Positions 33,905-45,739 of a stretch of 64,000 bases of DNA are shown here, one piece after another (position 1 is the first letter of the stretch; each line of letters starts with the position of its first letter). The notes under the pieces are model-generated. The model ran no database searches and had not been told where the DNA came from. It saw only the letters and a program-made list of their open reading frames with translations. A program made the position numbers and the translations under genes. This stretch comes from Megaustenia siamemsis (lineage: Eukaryota > Mollusca > Gastropoda > Stylommatophora > Ariophantidae), in contig JAVIAB010000051.1 of the NCBI GenBank assembly GCA_032433765.1, forward strand, positions 51,017,030 through 51,081,029, given 5' to 3'.

Positions 33905-36188
33905 AGTAACTGGGACCTTCTTCTTCTTCTACCTTTCAGCTCCCTGTGGAGCACAGGTCTTCAACAAACACTTTCCAAGTCGTTCTGTTTCTGGCCTTTC
34001 TTTTAAGATAATTCCATGTCTTCCCTATCATCTTCATCTCTGCTTCTATCTGTCTTCTCCAAGAATTACATGGTCTTTCACTTTGTCTTTTTCCCTGGGG
34101 ATTCCAAAAAAGGGCTTGTTGTGTAATACTCTCAGTAGGCTTCCGCAGTGTTAGTCTTATCCAGCGCCATCGTCTTCGCTGTATCTATTTATCCACTGGT
34201 ATTCGACTGGTAATAACAAAAATATTGAATGATATCTACAACAGTGGATATATACCAGACGACATGCTCAAATCATTATCCATAGCCCTACCAAAGAAAT
34301 CGGGTGCGATTGAATGCGATGATCATCGCACAATAAGCCTTATGAGTCATGTGCCTAAGATGTTACTAAGAATCATCATGCGAAGAGTGCGAAACAGAAT
34401 CAGTTCAGAAATTAGCGATGAACAGTGTGGTTTTGTTAGAGATAAAGGAACAAGCAATGCCATTGATATCATAAGATCTTTAGTAGAAAGAGCCATAGAG
34501 GTGATAGCAGGTCTATACCTATGTTTCATAGATTACACCAAGGCATTCGACAAAGTAAAGCACCAAGAAATAATCAAAATTTTAGAAAGCATAAACGTAG
34601 ACAGCAAAGATCTAAGAATAGTAAAGAACATGTACTGGCAACAAACAGCGGCCATAAGAACTGGAAACCAATTGGGGATGTTTCAACAAATAAAACAGGG
34701 TGTTAGACAAGGTTGTGTGCTGTCACCAGATTTGTTTAATATTTATAGTGAGATTATTTTAAGATCCATAAGGGACATGCGTAGAATAACAATTGGAGGT
34801 CATAATATAAATAATCTAAGGTATGCTGATAATACAGTATAAATCGATAAAAGTGAAAATGAGTTACAAGAAATGTTGAACATTATAGTGAAAGAAAGCA
34901 AAAATAAAGGACTCAACCTTAATAGCGAAAAGACAGAAGTAATGGTAACAACAAAGAAAAAGACATCACCTCAGTGCAAAATAAAGACAAGTGGAACAAT
35001 ATTAAAACAGGTAAATGAATTTAAATATTTGGGAACTTTGTTAACCTCAGACGGAAGATGTACAAAAGATGTGAGATGCAGAATGGCTCAGGCAAAAGCA
35101 GCTTTCCAAAAAATTAGGAAGATACTATGCAATAAATTTTTAACAATAGAAACAAAAAAAGAGTTCTTAAATGTTATGTAGAGTCAGTCTTAACATATGG
35201 ATGCGAATCATGGACAATAGGACAACAGACAAGAAAATCACTGGAGTCTGTAGAAATGTGGTTTTACAGAAGAATGTTGAGAGTACCATGGACAGCTAAG
35301 AAGAGTAATGAAGATGTTCTGAGAGAGGTCAAAGCAAAAAGAGAGCTAATTTCTAATATTAGGAAGAAACAATCATCATTATTTGGTCATGTAATGAGAA
35401 GAGAACAACTGGAATATATTGTAAGAACTGGAAAAATTGAGAGACGAAGAGATAGAGGGAAGCACAGAGAAAAAATAACAGACAGCTTAAAAGAATGGCT
35501 TGGCAGAAGGTCAACAACAGAGATGATAAATAGCTGCCTAGATCGAAAGTTGTGGAGGGACATGATCACCTACGCCAGTAGGCCCAGCACTTGATGATGA
35601 TGATTCGACTGGTACATTTCCATAATTCATTGTTAGTGATTTTGTCCTGCCATTTCCATCCTTTTATTCTGCATAAGCATCCATTAATGAAAGTCTGTAT
35701 CTTCATGATTGTCAATTTTATTGTTCTCCATGTTTCACAGCCATAAGACTGACTTAAAATTGGAGGTGAACATTTTTATTTTTGTATTTAACTTAATTTC
35801 TTTGGATTTCCATATGTTTTCCAGTGCAACAAAAGCTCCTCTTGCTTTTGATATCCTTATTTTGGTATCATTTTCTGTTCCTCCCTCTTTATCTATATTA
35901 CTACACAGATATATGTAAGATTGTACGTCTAGTATAGGTATTTCTCCTAATTTTATTTGGTTATTGCCAACTGCATTAATTCCCATAATGGTCTTATCTC
36001 TGTTAATTTTCAGTCCTAGCTGTTGTGATCTTTCATCAAGTATGATCATTTTATCCTGCATCTGTTGATGATTGTGTGATAGGAGAGCTATGTCATCAGC
36101 AAAGTCTAAATCATCATGTTGCTTGGTCAGTGACCACTGGATTCCATTTCTTTTGTTTTTATGTTATTTTCGTAAAGTAACTGGGACC
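33905..36188 (-). mobile_element. LINE 'X' copy 2 with TSD (interrupted by LINE Z)
   Basis: Minus-strand RTE-like 3' half. Thumb LGLKINRDKTIMGINAVGN (about 35985), LGEIPILDVQSY, NIDKEGGTENDTKIRISKAR, then decayed WKCTS (about 35620). After the Z insertion the C-terminus continues to a (GAA)n tail at 33918-33930. The element is bounded by a perfect 13-bp duplication AGTAACTGGGACC (33905-33917 and 36176-36188). It is 5' truncated. Confidence 0.85.
34201..35613 (+). mobile_element. LINE 'Z' with RT, inserted in LINE X, with TSD
   Basis: The best RT copy in the window. Plus-strand frames: 34225-34842 ([26 protein letters not shown]-like [38 protein letters not shown], then [10 protein letters not shown] and a stop); 34873-35181 (LNSEKTEVMV, FKYLGTLL); and 35256-35594 (MWFYRRMLRVPWT, SLFGHVMRREQLEY, DRKLWRDMI). 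The catalytic box reads YADN instead of YADD. A stop follows at once, and another lies after 35181, so it is inactive. The insertion is flanked by a perfect 11-bp duplication ATTCGACTGGT (34201-34211 and 35603-35613) and has a (GAT)n tail. It is 5' truncated. Confidence 0.88.
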
Positions 36189-36572
36189 ACCTCAATGAAA
36201 ATGGGACCTCCCCTCGTGTACCAGTATGGGCCTCGGTAGCCTAGTTGGGACTAGTATAGGTATTTCTCCTAATTTTATTTGGTTATTGCCAACTGCATTA
36301 ATTCCCATAATGGTCTTATCTCTGTTAATTTTCAGTCCTAGCTGTTGTGATCTTTCATCAAGTATGATCATTTTATCCTGCATCTGTTGATGATTGTGTG
36401 ATAGGAGAGCTATGCCATCAGCAAAGTCTAAATCATCATGTTGCTTGGTCAGTGACCACTGGATTCCATTTCTTTTGTTTTTATGTTATTTTCGTAAAGT
36501 AACTGGGACCACCTCAATGAAAATGGGACCTCCCCTCGTGTACCAGTATGGGCCTCGGTAGCCTAGTTGGGA
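35929..36572. repeat. 322-bp tandem duplication
   Basis: 35929-36250 repeats at 36251-36572 almost without change; one visible difference is gtcatcag versus gccatcag. The unit spans the 5' part of LINE X, its target duplication, about 50 bp of flank and the first bases of the family 1 SINE head. Confidence 0.92.
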
Positions 36573-36886
36573 AAACCACTCGACTGGACTACCGGCGTTC
36601 GGACAACCCGTGTTCGATTCCCGCTGGGAGCAGTGTGAATTGCACTCGTGGTTGGAAAAAAATACCCCACGGTCGACCCAGCCGTTTGCTGAAATGGATA
36701 CCAGGGTATTACCCTGTGAAGGTGAGGAATGTTGCCTCGTAACTGAGTTTCGATGCTTGAGGCGACACTATACAGAAATCTCCGAACATTTCTGGATAGG
36801 CGGCCGAGCACATATGGGTGGAAACTCGCGTTCTAAGACGTTGGTTCAAGTCTCGTACTTTACCTTTACCTTGACCTTTACCAGTA
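36541..36886 (+). mobile_element. SINE family 1, full copy
   Basis: The tRNA-like head 'cggtagcctagttgggaaaa' has B-box 'tgttcgattccc'. The body matches the copies in element A, and the tail is 'tttacctttaccttgacctt'. Possible 8-bp duplication TACCAGTA (36541-36548 and 36879-36886). Confidence 0.85.
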
Positions 36887-37540
36887 GAGGTGTGATAAAC
36901 GAGCGGCTGGGGAATGGGAGATCAGGCTCGCGGGAATAGCTGGTAAAATTGAATCACTAACGAGGGATAAAGTGATAAAGCGAAAGAGAGAAACAAGGGA
37001 AGGAAGCGTGTGGGAAAGGTACTTAGAAAATATACAACGACGAGTAACCGATTAGAAAAGGTGAGCGATGACAAAGTCAAGGGAAAAAAGGAGTGAGGTT
37101 TGAATTAAAGAATGAGAGAAGGTATTAGAAGTAATTTTGTATGCCTGTATGTGTGGTTGTGGAGGAGGGGTGTAAAATGTAAGAGATTTGTTTATATAAA
37201 ATAGACGGTGATAGTATAAATACAGAGAGTACAATTATAACTTACAAGATATGGTCTGAGTTTTAACACAACGTGACTCACCAAAAACAGTCGAAAATAT
37301 TAATAGATGGAATAAGGACGGTTACAAATGTACTATTTTTACTATGAGTTTCAATAACAAGGACCCGTCCTTGATACCCGTGGTTCACTGCTGTCACTGC
37401 GCAGTGTTTGGATATTCTATGGTCCTACATACTGTACCCCCCATTGTTTAAATCTCCAGGAATAGACACAACTCATGTGTGAGATACACAATATTAATTA
37501 TAGTTCGAAGTTTCCCTTACTCCACGCGCAGAATTACGCT
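36887..37540. other. non-coding; purine-rich 36960-37130
   Basis: Purine-biased plus strand ('gataaagcgaaagagagaaa') followed by ordinary AT-rich sequence. No gene is supported. Confidence 0.45.
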
Positions 37541-37637
37541 CGTATGTGTATGTGTGTGTGTGTGTGCGTGCATGTGTATGTATGTATGTATGTATGTATG
37601 CTTGTTTGTATGTATGTATTTATGTATGAATGTATGA

Positions 37638-37696
<59 letters not shown>
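37541..37696. repeat. (TG)n / (TATG)n / (TA)n compound microsatellite
   Basis: Runs of TGTG, then imperfect GTAT tetranucleotides, then about 55 bp of TA. Confidence 0.92.
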
Positions 37697-37697
<1 letters not shown>

Positions 37698-38240
37698 TTT
37701 CAAGTGCACACGAGAGTGAGTCAACAGTTTACCTTTAGTATGTGATAAAAGAACAATCAAAACACAACCACACCAGTTTTTTGTAAGTTAGTAGTATTGT
37801 TACTAAAGACATAACTGATATCATACAGGTATGTCAAAGAACAGACATACAACACGTCGCCACAGAAGCAGTGTAAAGATGGCCTTTCCATTTGAGACAA
37901 GTAAGTAAAAAAGGAACACACCACCCTAAATACATTTATGAAATTCCAAATTTAAAATTCTGAGCGGTCAACATTGTTTGCGATTAAATAACGGATGGAA
38001 TTGTCATAGGCAAGCACGTTTATCACTGCAGCACTTAAATGACTGGAGTAGAATGACCTGACTCAGCAATAGGCGCTTTTCGACAGAGTCAGGGTCAATG
38101 AGTTGAAGTGCCAATTATTTTCATAAATGAAAGGCTCAGTGATAAAATATTCAAAGGTGACGATGATTGAAATAGTCATCATTTGTCTATAATTTGCAAT
38201 AGGTTCCAAATCTCCACTAACTGAGATAGAACTCAATTTC
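37697..38240. other. non-coding spacer
   Basis: Nothing recognised. Confidence 0.4.
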
Positions 38241-38545
38241 CAATATGGTGTATGGAGGCGAAGGCGCGCCTCCCAGCACCGGAGCTGGAAGCTGCCAGCT
38301 ACCCACAGCTGATGGCTTGCGCCAGGATCGGTGAACCAAAACCATCCAGACCCTGCTCCACCTCTCCGTGGTGCCTCCAGTAACAGACTAACCTGTCTAG
38401 TCTGGCCAAGCGAGCAGGGATCGAAGAGGGAAAACAGCCCGGTACTCAAAAATGTCGTGCTGAAGTCGGATGTGTTGGGCCGAAAGGCGCAAATATAACA
38501 GTTATACTGCAAACCACAGCACAACGCAGACACGTCCACTTAATG
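38241..38545 (+). mobile_element. possible LINE-associated repeat
   Basis: GC-richer than its surroundings. It contains 'gtgctgaagtcggatgtgtt' with 'gggccgaaaggcgcaaa', resembling 48860-48920, which precedes a jockey-like tail, and 23540-23595. The 158-codon minus frame across it has no domain and is taken as a shadow. Boundaries are approximate. Confidence 0.35.
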
Positions 38546-39013
38546 TCCTTTTAAGGGCGGATGACGAAGAGGAATTCTTCAGTCTACGAATACTCTAGAA
38601 TACTTTAGTCATCGGGCGAACGCAAGCAAGCAGCAAGCATATGGTGTATGACTCTAATGGGCTGCTATGTTTACACTGCTACTGTGACGGTTTATTGCTT
38701 GTGCGCTGTTCAAGGCACATGTTGGATATTCCTTACGTCAGCTGTAACAAGAACATAACTAGGTGTTTTGAATTTGTATCAACATATTAAGGTTATTTAT
38801 TTTACTCATTCTCACTAGCGCGCGTGTGTGTCCAATACCTCAATGGACCCATTTCCACACACATACTCCATGAATTAGCATCTCGCATTGTCTACACGAC
38901 GCGATTAATTCTATACCTCCTTATGTCATCCTCCTTAACAACATCTATGAACTAGTCCATTGAAATCTCCCCTGTTATAAACTGTAAAGTACAACCTTCT
39001 TGAAACCCCTCTA

Positions 39014-39047
<34 letters not shown>

Positions 39048-39955
39048 TGTGGGTGTGATTAATCTTCGATGGTTGAGTTTGTACATTTTGCTGAACCAAA
39101 GCATGAAAGAAAGAGCTGGAATGGAAAAAAATATAAAGCTTAAATGAGGCACCAGGTCTGGATATCAGTGCTTTCCAACCAGTTTCATGCGCCACAGGCT
39201 TTGGCGCGACATTTTTAAACAGTTCTGCAAAATAAAATAAATTAAAAAAAGAAACAGACGCGTGGGAAAAAATTAGCAGTGGGAAAAATGTGCGTCTGTT
39301 GTTTATTTAATGTTTCTGATAATCTGGCCTCTGAGTTTCCATTGTCTTAGAAATGATTAATGATCTTTAAAGAACAATTATTATTAAGTCTTCCTGTGTT
39401 TAACCTCTCAGCAGATTATTCCTAAACATGCGTTGCCCAGAAAATCAAGTCGCTAGTGCGAGGTTCTAGTAATTGTCCTACAATATACCTACTAATTCTT
39501 CTTTCGGTCATGTTCTTGATCTAACTTTGAAGATAAGACCTGCTCAATAATTGTCTACCGGCGTCAGGGAATTAATCAGATCATGAAGGCACATCAATAC
39601 AAGTTGACACAATATATTTTGATATTGAATATGTGCTAGGCTATTTACAACGAACGAATCAACGACTGAAAAAGTCAAATTGTTTTTTAGATGGTTTTTT
39701 TAAATTTACAAATCCTAAATAAGTAGCAGATATTTTTTTTTCAAAGAAACATGGCGTTGACTTAAGGCTCAACAAATTGCCCAAAAATGTGCCAGTTGTT
39801 AAAAAAAAACTTGTTAAACAACCAACACCTCACTCTCATTTTCCCAAAACGTCACGGGACGTGATGGGGCTATTTCTTGTATCTTACTCTTCTCCCGTGG
39901 TACAATATTACAAGGGGGCCTCATTAAGCCCCATTGATGACCTTACCACAATCCA
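38546..39955. other. AT-rich non-coding; (ATG)n at 39018-39046
   Basis: A (GAT)9-10 run lies at 39018-39046. The rest is without a recognised family or gene. Confidence 0.5.
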
Positions 39956-39959
39956 ATAA

Positions 39960-40262
39960 TAGTGACCTTTACCCGTAGCATTGGGTTGCTGATAAGGCAT
40001 TTGTCTTTTGTTCTTCCTCATTTGCCTTTCAATGTCAAAGGAAGATATAATGTGTGGTCTTTTGCACTTCTGTTGGCCTTTTCTACTGTTATGTTTTCTT
40101 GTGTTTCCATCAATCCATCTTTTTCGCAGTCGAGTCTTGAGTCTAGTATTCTAGCAATGTTTATTAAAGGCCTGTGGTGTTGTGTTTTGATCGTTCTGGC
40201 TTATCACGTGGTCAAACCATTGTATCTGTTGTTTCTCTATGTATTCTGCTGCGGGAATTATA
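39960..40262 (-). pseudogene. LINE C-terminal scrap
   Basis: The minus strand reads EYIEKQQIQWFDHVISQND, then TRLKTRLRKRWIDGN. This resembles the C-terminal GHV-type region of RTE/CR1-like ORFs. There is no other evidence of the element. Confidence 0.4.
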
Positions 40263-40904
40263 AATAATACGTTAAGATCTAATAATTACTGAATGAGAAA
40301 TCAGTGTTTTGTTCAGGTCACTAGTCGGTGACAGGTTTGTGTTAACCAATTAACCACCAAAGGCTACCGATTATAGTTCTAGGCGGCTTGAAGGAAGTTC
40401 AAACTGGTATTTACACCTTTTATTTATTCTTTTAAAATTTGAATTTATTGTATGGCTTTTTTTTTTTTTTGTAGGTGGAAAAAAGGGGGACGGCCGAGAA
40501 GTGTGGTGTCCGTTAATGTGTTGAGATACGGGTACTCGCTTCATCACCAAAAGCTAACCCGAATGAAACAAATTAGAAGCGTTTTTTTTGTCTTGTGATT
40601 CCTGATCATTTGTTCCTGAGCAGTTTCACCAGAATTAAAAAGCTTATTTTCTGAAACTACCTTGGATGTGGATACCTCAATGTTGCTACGGGGTTCGTGT
40701 GCTTGGCTGAGATTATCTTGTGTCGCCATGAAAGAGATCGGAAAGCGAATGGACTTTGTTGAGCACAAAACACGGACAAATACAATTATTGTAAGTGTAC
40801 AAAATGAAGTCAGTCAATATATTTTATAAGTTTCTTAACTCCGGACCAACGATATTGATGGTTTGATAGTATTATAGCCAAACATTAGTCGGCCTCGTTC
40901 ATTT
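40263..40904. other. non-coding spacer
   Basis: No supported gene. A poly-T tract lies at 40459-40472. Confidence 0.4.
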
Positions 40905-40909
40905 GATTT

Positions 40910-41241
40910 GTTATGTATGTATGTGTACACACGTGCGTGTATGTATGTGTGTGCGCGTGCGTGTATGTATGTGTGTGGGCGTGCGTGTATGTATGTGTGT
41001 GGGCGTGCGTGTATGTATGTGTGCACACGTGCGTGTATGTATGGGTGTGCGCGTGCGTGTATGTATGTGTGCACACGTGCGTGTATGTATGGGTGTGCGC
41101 GTGCGTGTATGTATGTGTGCGCGCGTGCGTGTATGTATGTGTGTGCGCGTGCGTGTATGTATGTGTGCGCGCGTGCGTGTATGTATGTGTGTGCGCGTGC
41201 GTGTATGTATGTGTGTGCGCGTGCGTGTATGTATGTGTGCG
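40910..41241. repeat. 24-bp alternating purine-pyrimidine minisatellite
   Basis: About 14 copies of a 24-bp unit 'gtgcgtgtatgtatgtgtgt' plus 'gcgc', with 'gcac', 'gggc' and 'gtgc' variants. Frames are open on both strands in five registers (115-145 codons, Cys/Val or Thr/His-rich). These are shadows of an 8-codon unit. Confidence 0.92.
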
Positions 41242-41244
41242 CAA

Positions 41245-41689
41245 GATTTTTTTGGTGTAAATACGTTTTCATTGTGAGTACAATTATTCCTGATCAGACA
41301 CAAAATATGTTTTAACTTGAAATCTGACAGTTCATAATTTCAAAGTCAGAAAATGAAGTTCTGTCTATCTTTTAATTCCTCCAGATCGATTTGTTATATT
41401 TGACATCTAAGATGATAAGGAAGTTGTGGGGTACAATGGTTTTCTTGACTTACCTGGTTGTGCTGGAGGAAGTTGGAACTTGTCATACCTATAACTACTG
41501 TAGTACAAGTTCTTCAATAATATTAGGCATCAAGCACTGCAGGGAAATAACTGTGCTCTAAACAGTGAAACAATTCCAGAATTAGAGAGTTTAAATACAG
41601 TATCTCTAACTACTGGCACCCTGTTGCTGTAATAAGCAGAAGCGTTTGTAATTTATCCTTGTTTCTCTACGATCAAGACTCAATCAGAG
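41245..41689. other. non-coding spacer
   Basis: No supported gene. Confidence 0.4.
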
Positions 41690-42100
41690 TAGGATTCCAG
41701 ACTTTCTCATGAAGTCAGCTGTCTGTTTAAGTGATTCGATTGCCATTTAGTTTCTCTTCCAGGGAGGTGGGTGTGGACCACATTGCTCTTCTCTGGTCTG
41801 TGTACTGGGGGAAATCCTGTAGAACGTTTTGTAGTCATATTGTCCAGTGTACCGTGGCATAGGCTGGTTGTACCTATTTTGAATTTGGTGAACATGTGAT
41901 TTCTCATTCTATTGTAGCCAGTGCGTAGGCGAAGTATGATGACTTGATCCCTCCTTGATAGTTGGTGGTATCCATCCCTCTCTTTATGCTTTGGGTGTTC
42001 TGTTTCCATTTTTCATGGAACTGATCCTTGAGGATGGATTTGGCTTCATAATAACTGAGCGGATGGTTCTCTTGTGGTTTTATGTTTGTCGCTCAAAAAT
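41690..42100 (-). mobile_element. jockey-like LINE C-terminal fragment
   Basis: Minus-strand frames read PLSYYEAKSILKDQFHEKWK (about 42060-42010), GYHQLSRRDQVIILRLRTG (about 41970-41910), NHMFTKFKIGTTSLCHGTLD, then a decayed tail matching the plus-strand copy at 12270-12490. Frameshifts separate the blocks. Confidence 0.7.
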
Positions 42101-43435
42101 CGTTTTTTTAACCTAATGTTCCCATGTCGGTCAAGTTCAGGAAACTTTTGGACTTCTATCAAGTTATGTGGAGCTGCTGTAAAGCTTGCAAGAGGTGACC
42201 ATAATAATGTTTGGAATTAACCTTTGTCTTCTAGGTTAACTCAGTCTCTAGCAGAGTCGATTGCGAGAAAATGTCTGAGAAACCTGCTTTGTGTGACAAG
42301 AAGAGACATAATCAGAAACGAAAAATAATAGCAAGAGTGGGCATTGAATCAATCCTAGATCACATACAGAAATAACATACAACCTGGAAACTAGAAAGAT
42401 TGGCATGCCCTTCCTCACCTCACAAGGCATGTATTGAAAAAGTAGAAACGAGAGAAGAACAAAAGACAGGCCCAGTGTAAGACGGACAAGAAAGTTCTAA
42501 GAAACCTTACAACGTCAAATGGTAAAGGTTAAAGCTGCCAGAAAGACGAGAGCTAGAACTTTTGTATCTCCCTCAACACTCGAATGGGTACAAGAGGAAG
42601 TGAAGAAAGAAAAAAAGAAAGTAAAAGTACTTTTTTGTAGGGCGATCGATATAAATGTAACGGACTGAATGGAGCTCGCTAAGCCAGCTCCATCTGGAAA
42701 CAGACAACAAACTATGTGGCCTCAACTAAGTTTTGGAGAGAAAAAAGACTGCAGAATTTAGAGCTGTGAGTAGAATCCACAATCGGGCACCAAATACATC
42801 GAATCTCGAGACTGCGAAGACATGGCAGTAGATTAATCCATGTGTGTATGTTGTTGTCTGGAACATGTATTTCCACCTTAGAAGATCATTAGCCATAAGG
42901 TCTTAGTGTACTGTGTTGTTTTCCTAAATCGTAACATCGGAATCAGTTATCTTTTAAATATTTATGTATTTCACTTCTTGATTTTCCTCTAAGTTTGGGG
43001 ATCATTGATCAAGATGTTTACATAAGACTGCTGTACCTCTATATATGACCCAGATATACTGCAACCAGTGGGTTTTCATTGTAAGCACGTGTGTGATCTA
43101 CGGGTTATGGAAGCCAGTGGTTATTTGGTTTGTCGCTGCTATTTTTATAAACTCCCGTACAGATGAGCGCCACCTCTGACAGAAGCCAGGAGACAGATGT
43201 GATGGCCAATCAAGATCTCTCCAATGTTCTTCCTTCTGGCTAGTGATAATAAACTATTCAGGGGCGTACTGACAAGATTTGCCCTCGGGGTGAGAAAAGA
43301 GCACTGGGGACCTCCATGTAAATACCTGCTCTTTGAGTAAACAATCTAAAATGGAATTTCAAGAAATGTCGTGAATGTAGAATAATTACGTAGCAGGAGA
43401 TTTAAAAGGCGAGGGAGGATTGGTAAAAATATGCT
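42101..43435. other. no recognised feature
   Basis: Several short Lys/Arg-rich frames between 42240 and 42700 could be decayed LINE ORF sequence, but nothing diagnostic is visible. Confidence 0.35.
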
Positions 43436-43439
43436 CTCC

Positions 43440-43745
43440 CGTCGCAACCAAATATTGCTTATTCTGTAGTCAAATATTATTGCTTATTCTGTAGTCAAAT
43501 ATTATTGCTTATTCTGTAGTCAAATAGTATTGCTTATTCTGTAGTCAAATATTATTGCTTATTCTGTAGTCAAATATTATTGCTTATTCTGTAGTCAAAT
43601 ATTATTGCTTATTCTGTAGTCAAATATTATTGCTTATTCTGTAGTCAAATATTATTGCTTATTCTGTAGTCAAATATTATTGCTTATTCTGTAGTCAAAT
43701 ATTATTATTATTCTGTAGTCAAATAATATTTGTCATTTTGCAGTC
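43440..43745. repeat. 25-bp minisatellite array
   Basis: About 12 very homogeneous copies of 'caaatattattgcttattct' plus 'gtagt', decaying at the right edge. The near identity suggests recent amplification. Confidence 0.93.
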
Positions 43746-44815
43746 AAATATAACGATATCTAAACAGAGCTGATCTTGTTGCGGCTCTAGAAAAGGACTA
43801 ACTAGTTTGGCTATTAGAGTAGAGTTCAAATGGGGCTGCTTGTTTGTTGTAAAAATAAAACTGTGGTATGAACTAGTAAAGGAGTAAAGGCATCAAGATA
43901 CACCAGGATGTGTAGAGATACGGGGCTGCCGTATAGCCGGCGATAACGACAATTTATATATTTAAAAAAATAAGAAGAAAAAAGTGGTATGGTAACAACT
44001 TTGCGTAGGTAATTAACAAAACTAAAGTCAACGTTTCGGCAAATAGGTCTTCAGCTGGAACAAGAAACAACAATACAAATATATACATAAGGATATATAT
44101 ACAAATCTAACTACATGGCGATATGTTAGATACTCAAGAACGGAAATTTAAAAAAATGTCATTTCACTGCGGACCAGGGCGTGGTCACTTCTGACTAGAA
44201 TTTTTAAAAGTGGGCGGGCTGACCAACTATATATCTCACTGACCAGGCAGTCAGGTGAGAAATAAAAAGGAAGGGTTCTAAAAATATGAGGAGGTGGGTA
44301 CAAGATACGTATAAACTGTGTATATATAAATGTGTGTGCGCACAACGAACAGATGTGCAAAAAGGCATGTGTACATAACCATACATGCATGCTAGCATAA
44401 GTGTGTATATATTACCCACAAAACACATAAAAGAAAACCCCAAAATGCCCAATGTGTCAATACATATGCAGACAAATATACTAACATGTATAGGTAAATA
44501 TGTATGATATGAACTAATGTGGACTAGTAGTTTCCCAGCATAGCCTGGGACAGACGAACTCCAACCTCTCCAGTAAGAGCCGGGAATGTCAAGAAAGCCA
44601 TTACAACCCGCCACATCTAATGAGTCAAAGAGCAGCAAGTTCGTATCAACTCGTGACAATCAGTCAATCAATGTGAATGAACTATTTTGTTATGAAACTG
44701 TAAACTAAATCTCATCAATTAAATACTTCTAAACTTATCTCACAATAATAAGAAACCAGATTGCTAAAACTTGTCTGCATCATTGACATTTTTGGGCCCC
44801 TGAATTCCTTCCTCA
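43746..44815. other. non-coding stretch
   Basis: It contains the block 'gtcaacgtttcggcaaatag' with 'gtcttcagctggaacaag' at 44028-44070 (see findings). The 151-codon minus frame at 44204-44659 has no recognised domain. Confidence 0.4.
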
Positions 44816-44868
44816 CTCTCTCTCTCTCTCTCTCTCGCTATATATATATATATATATATATATATCAT
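44816..44868. repeat. (CT)n(AT)n microsatellite
   Basis: A CT run of about 20 bp and an AT run of about 26 bp next to the 3' tail of a LINE. Confidence 0.9.
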
Positions 44869-45717
44869 CATATACCATACCGGTTGGCGTAGGTGATCAT
44901 GTCCCTCCACAATCTTCTATCTACAGTGCATCGTATCAGTTCTGTTGTTCACAGTTTTCCATGCCATGACACCAAGCTATCCAGTATTTTCTCTCTTTGT
45001 CGATCGCGATCTCTCTTTCCTTTTATTTTGCCAGTTGTAACCAAGTATTCCAACTTTCCTCTTCTCATGATGTGCCCGAAAAATTTTGATTGCTTCTTTC
45101 TGATGTTTTTTTAAGAGCTCCCTTTCCATGTTGGCCTCTTTGAGAACTTCCTCATTTGTCCTTTTAGCTGTCCAGGGAACTTTCAACATTCTTCTGAGAA
45201 ATCCCATCTCTGTGGCCTCTAATCGTCTTTTCATTTGTTTGTCTACTGCCCATGATTCGCTTCCATAGGTCAGATTTGGTTCTATATAGCACCAATGAAC
45301 TCTCTTTCTCATTTTATTGACATTGATTTGTTGCATAAGATATTTTTCATTTTCTAAAATGCTATTTTGGCCTGAGCTATTCTGCTTTTTATTTCTGTGG
45401 TGCATCTCCCATCTGATGTTATTATTGTGCCCACGTATTTGAAACGTTGCACTTGTTTCAGATTTGTCTAATTTATTTTATGCTGCATGATGGTGGTGAT
45501 TGTTTCTTCGATATAACCATTACTTCTGTTTTCTTACTATTCAGACTGAGACCTTTCTTGTTGCTTTCATTTACTATTATGTCTATCATTCCTTGTAGTT
45601 CATTCTCTGTCTCTGCTATTAAGACTGCGTCATCCGCATATCGCAAATTATTTATGTTGTGACCGTTGACTTCAATTCCTTTTTTGTCTACTATTGATCT
45701 CATAATATATTCGCTGT
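44869..45717 (-). mobile_element. LINE Y/Z-family element, 3' half (split copy)
   Basis: The minus strand from 45711 down reads SEYIMRSIVDKKG, NNLRYADDAVLIAETENELQ (intact YADD), LNSKKTEVMVISKK, then TYGSESWAVDKQMKRRLEAT, GFLRRMLKVPWTAKRTNEE and the terminal FRAHHEKRKV/KERSRSTKRENT region in shifted frames. It ends in a (GAT)n tail at 44866-44875. It continues the LINE at 49074-50410. The two halves are separated by a 3356-bp insertion with a 13-bp duplication. Confidence 0.88.
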
Positions 45718-45739
45718 CCTTTCAATCCGTAACTTGTTG

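Noticed and set aside
38063..38539. 158-codon minus frame
   Set aside because: No domain. It overlaps a repeat whose relatives lie at 23.5 and 48.9 kb.
40835..41315. Five open frames over the TG/CG array
   Set aside because: Shadows of a 24-bp unit that lacks stops in most registers.
44204..44659. 151-codon minus frame
   Set aside because: No recognised family, and the composition is ordinary for AT-rich spacer.
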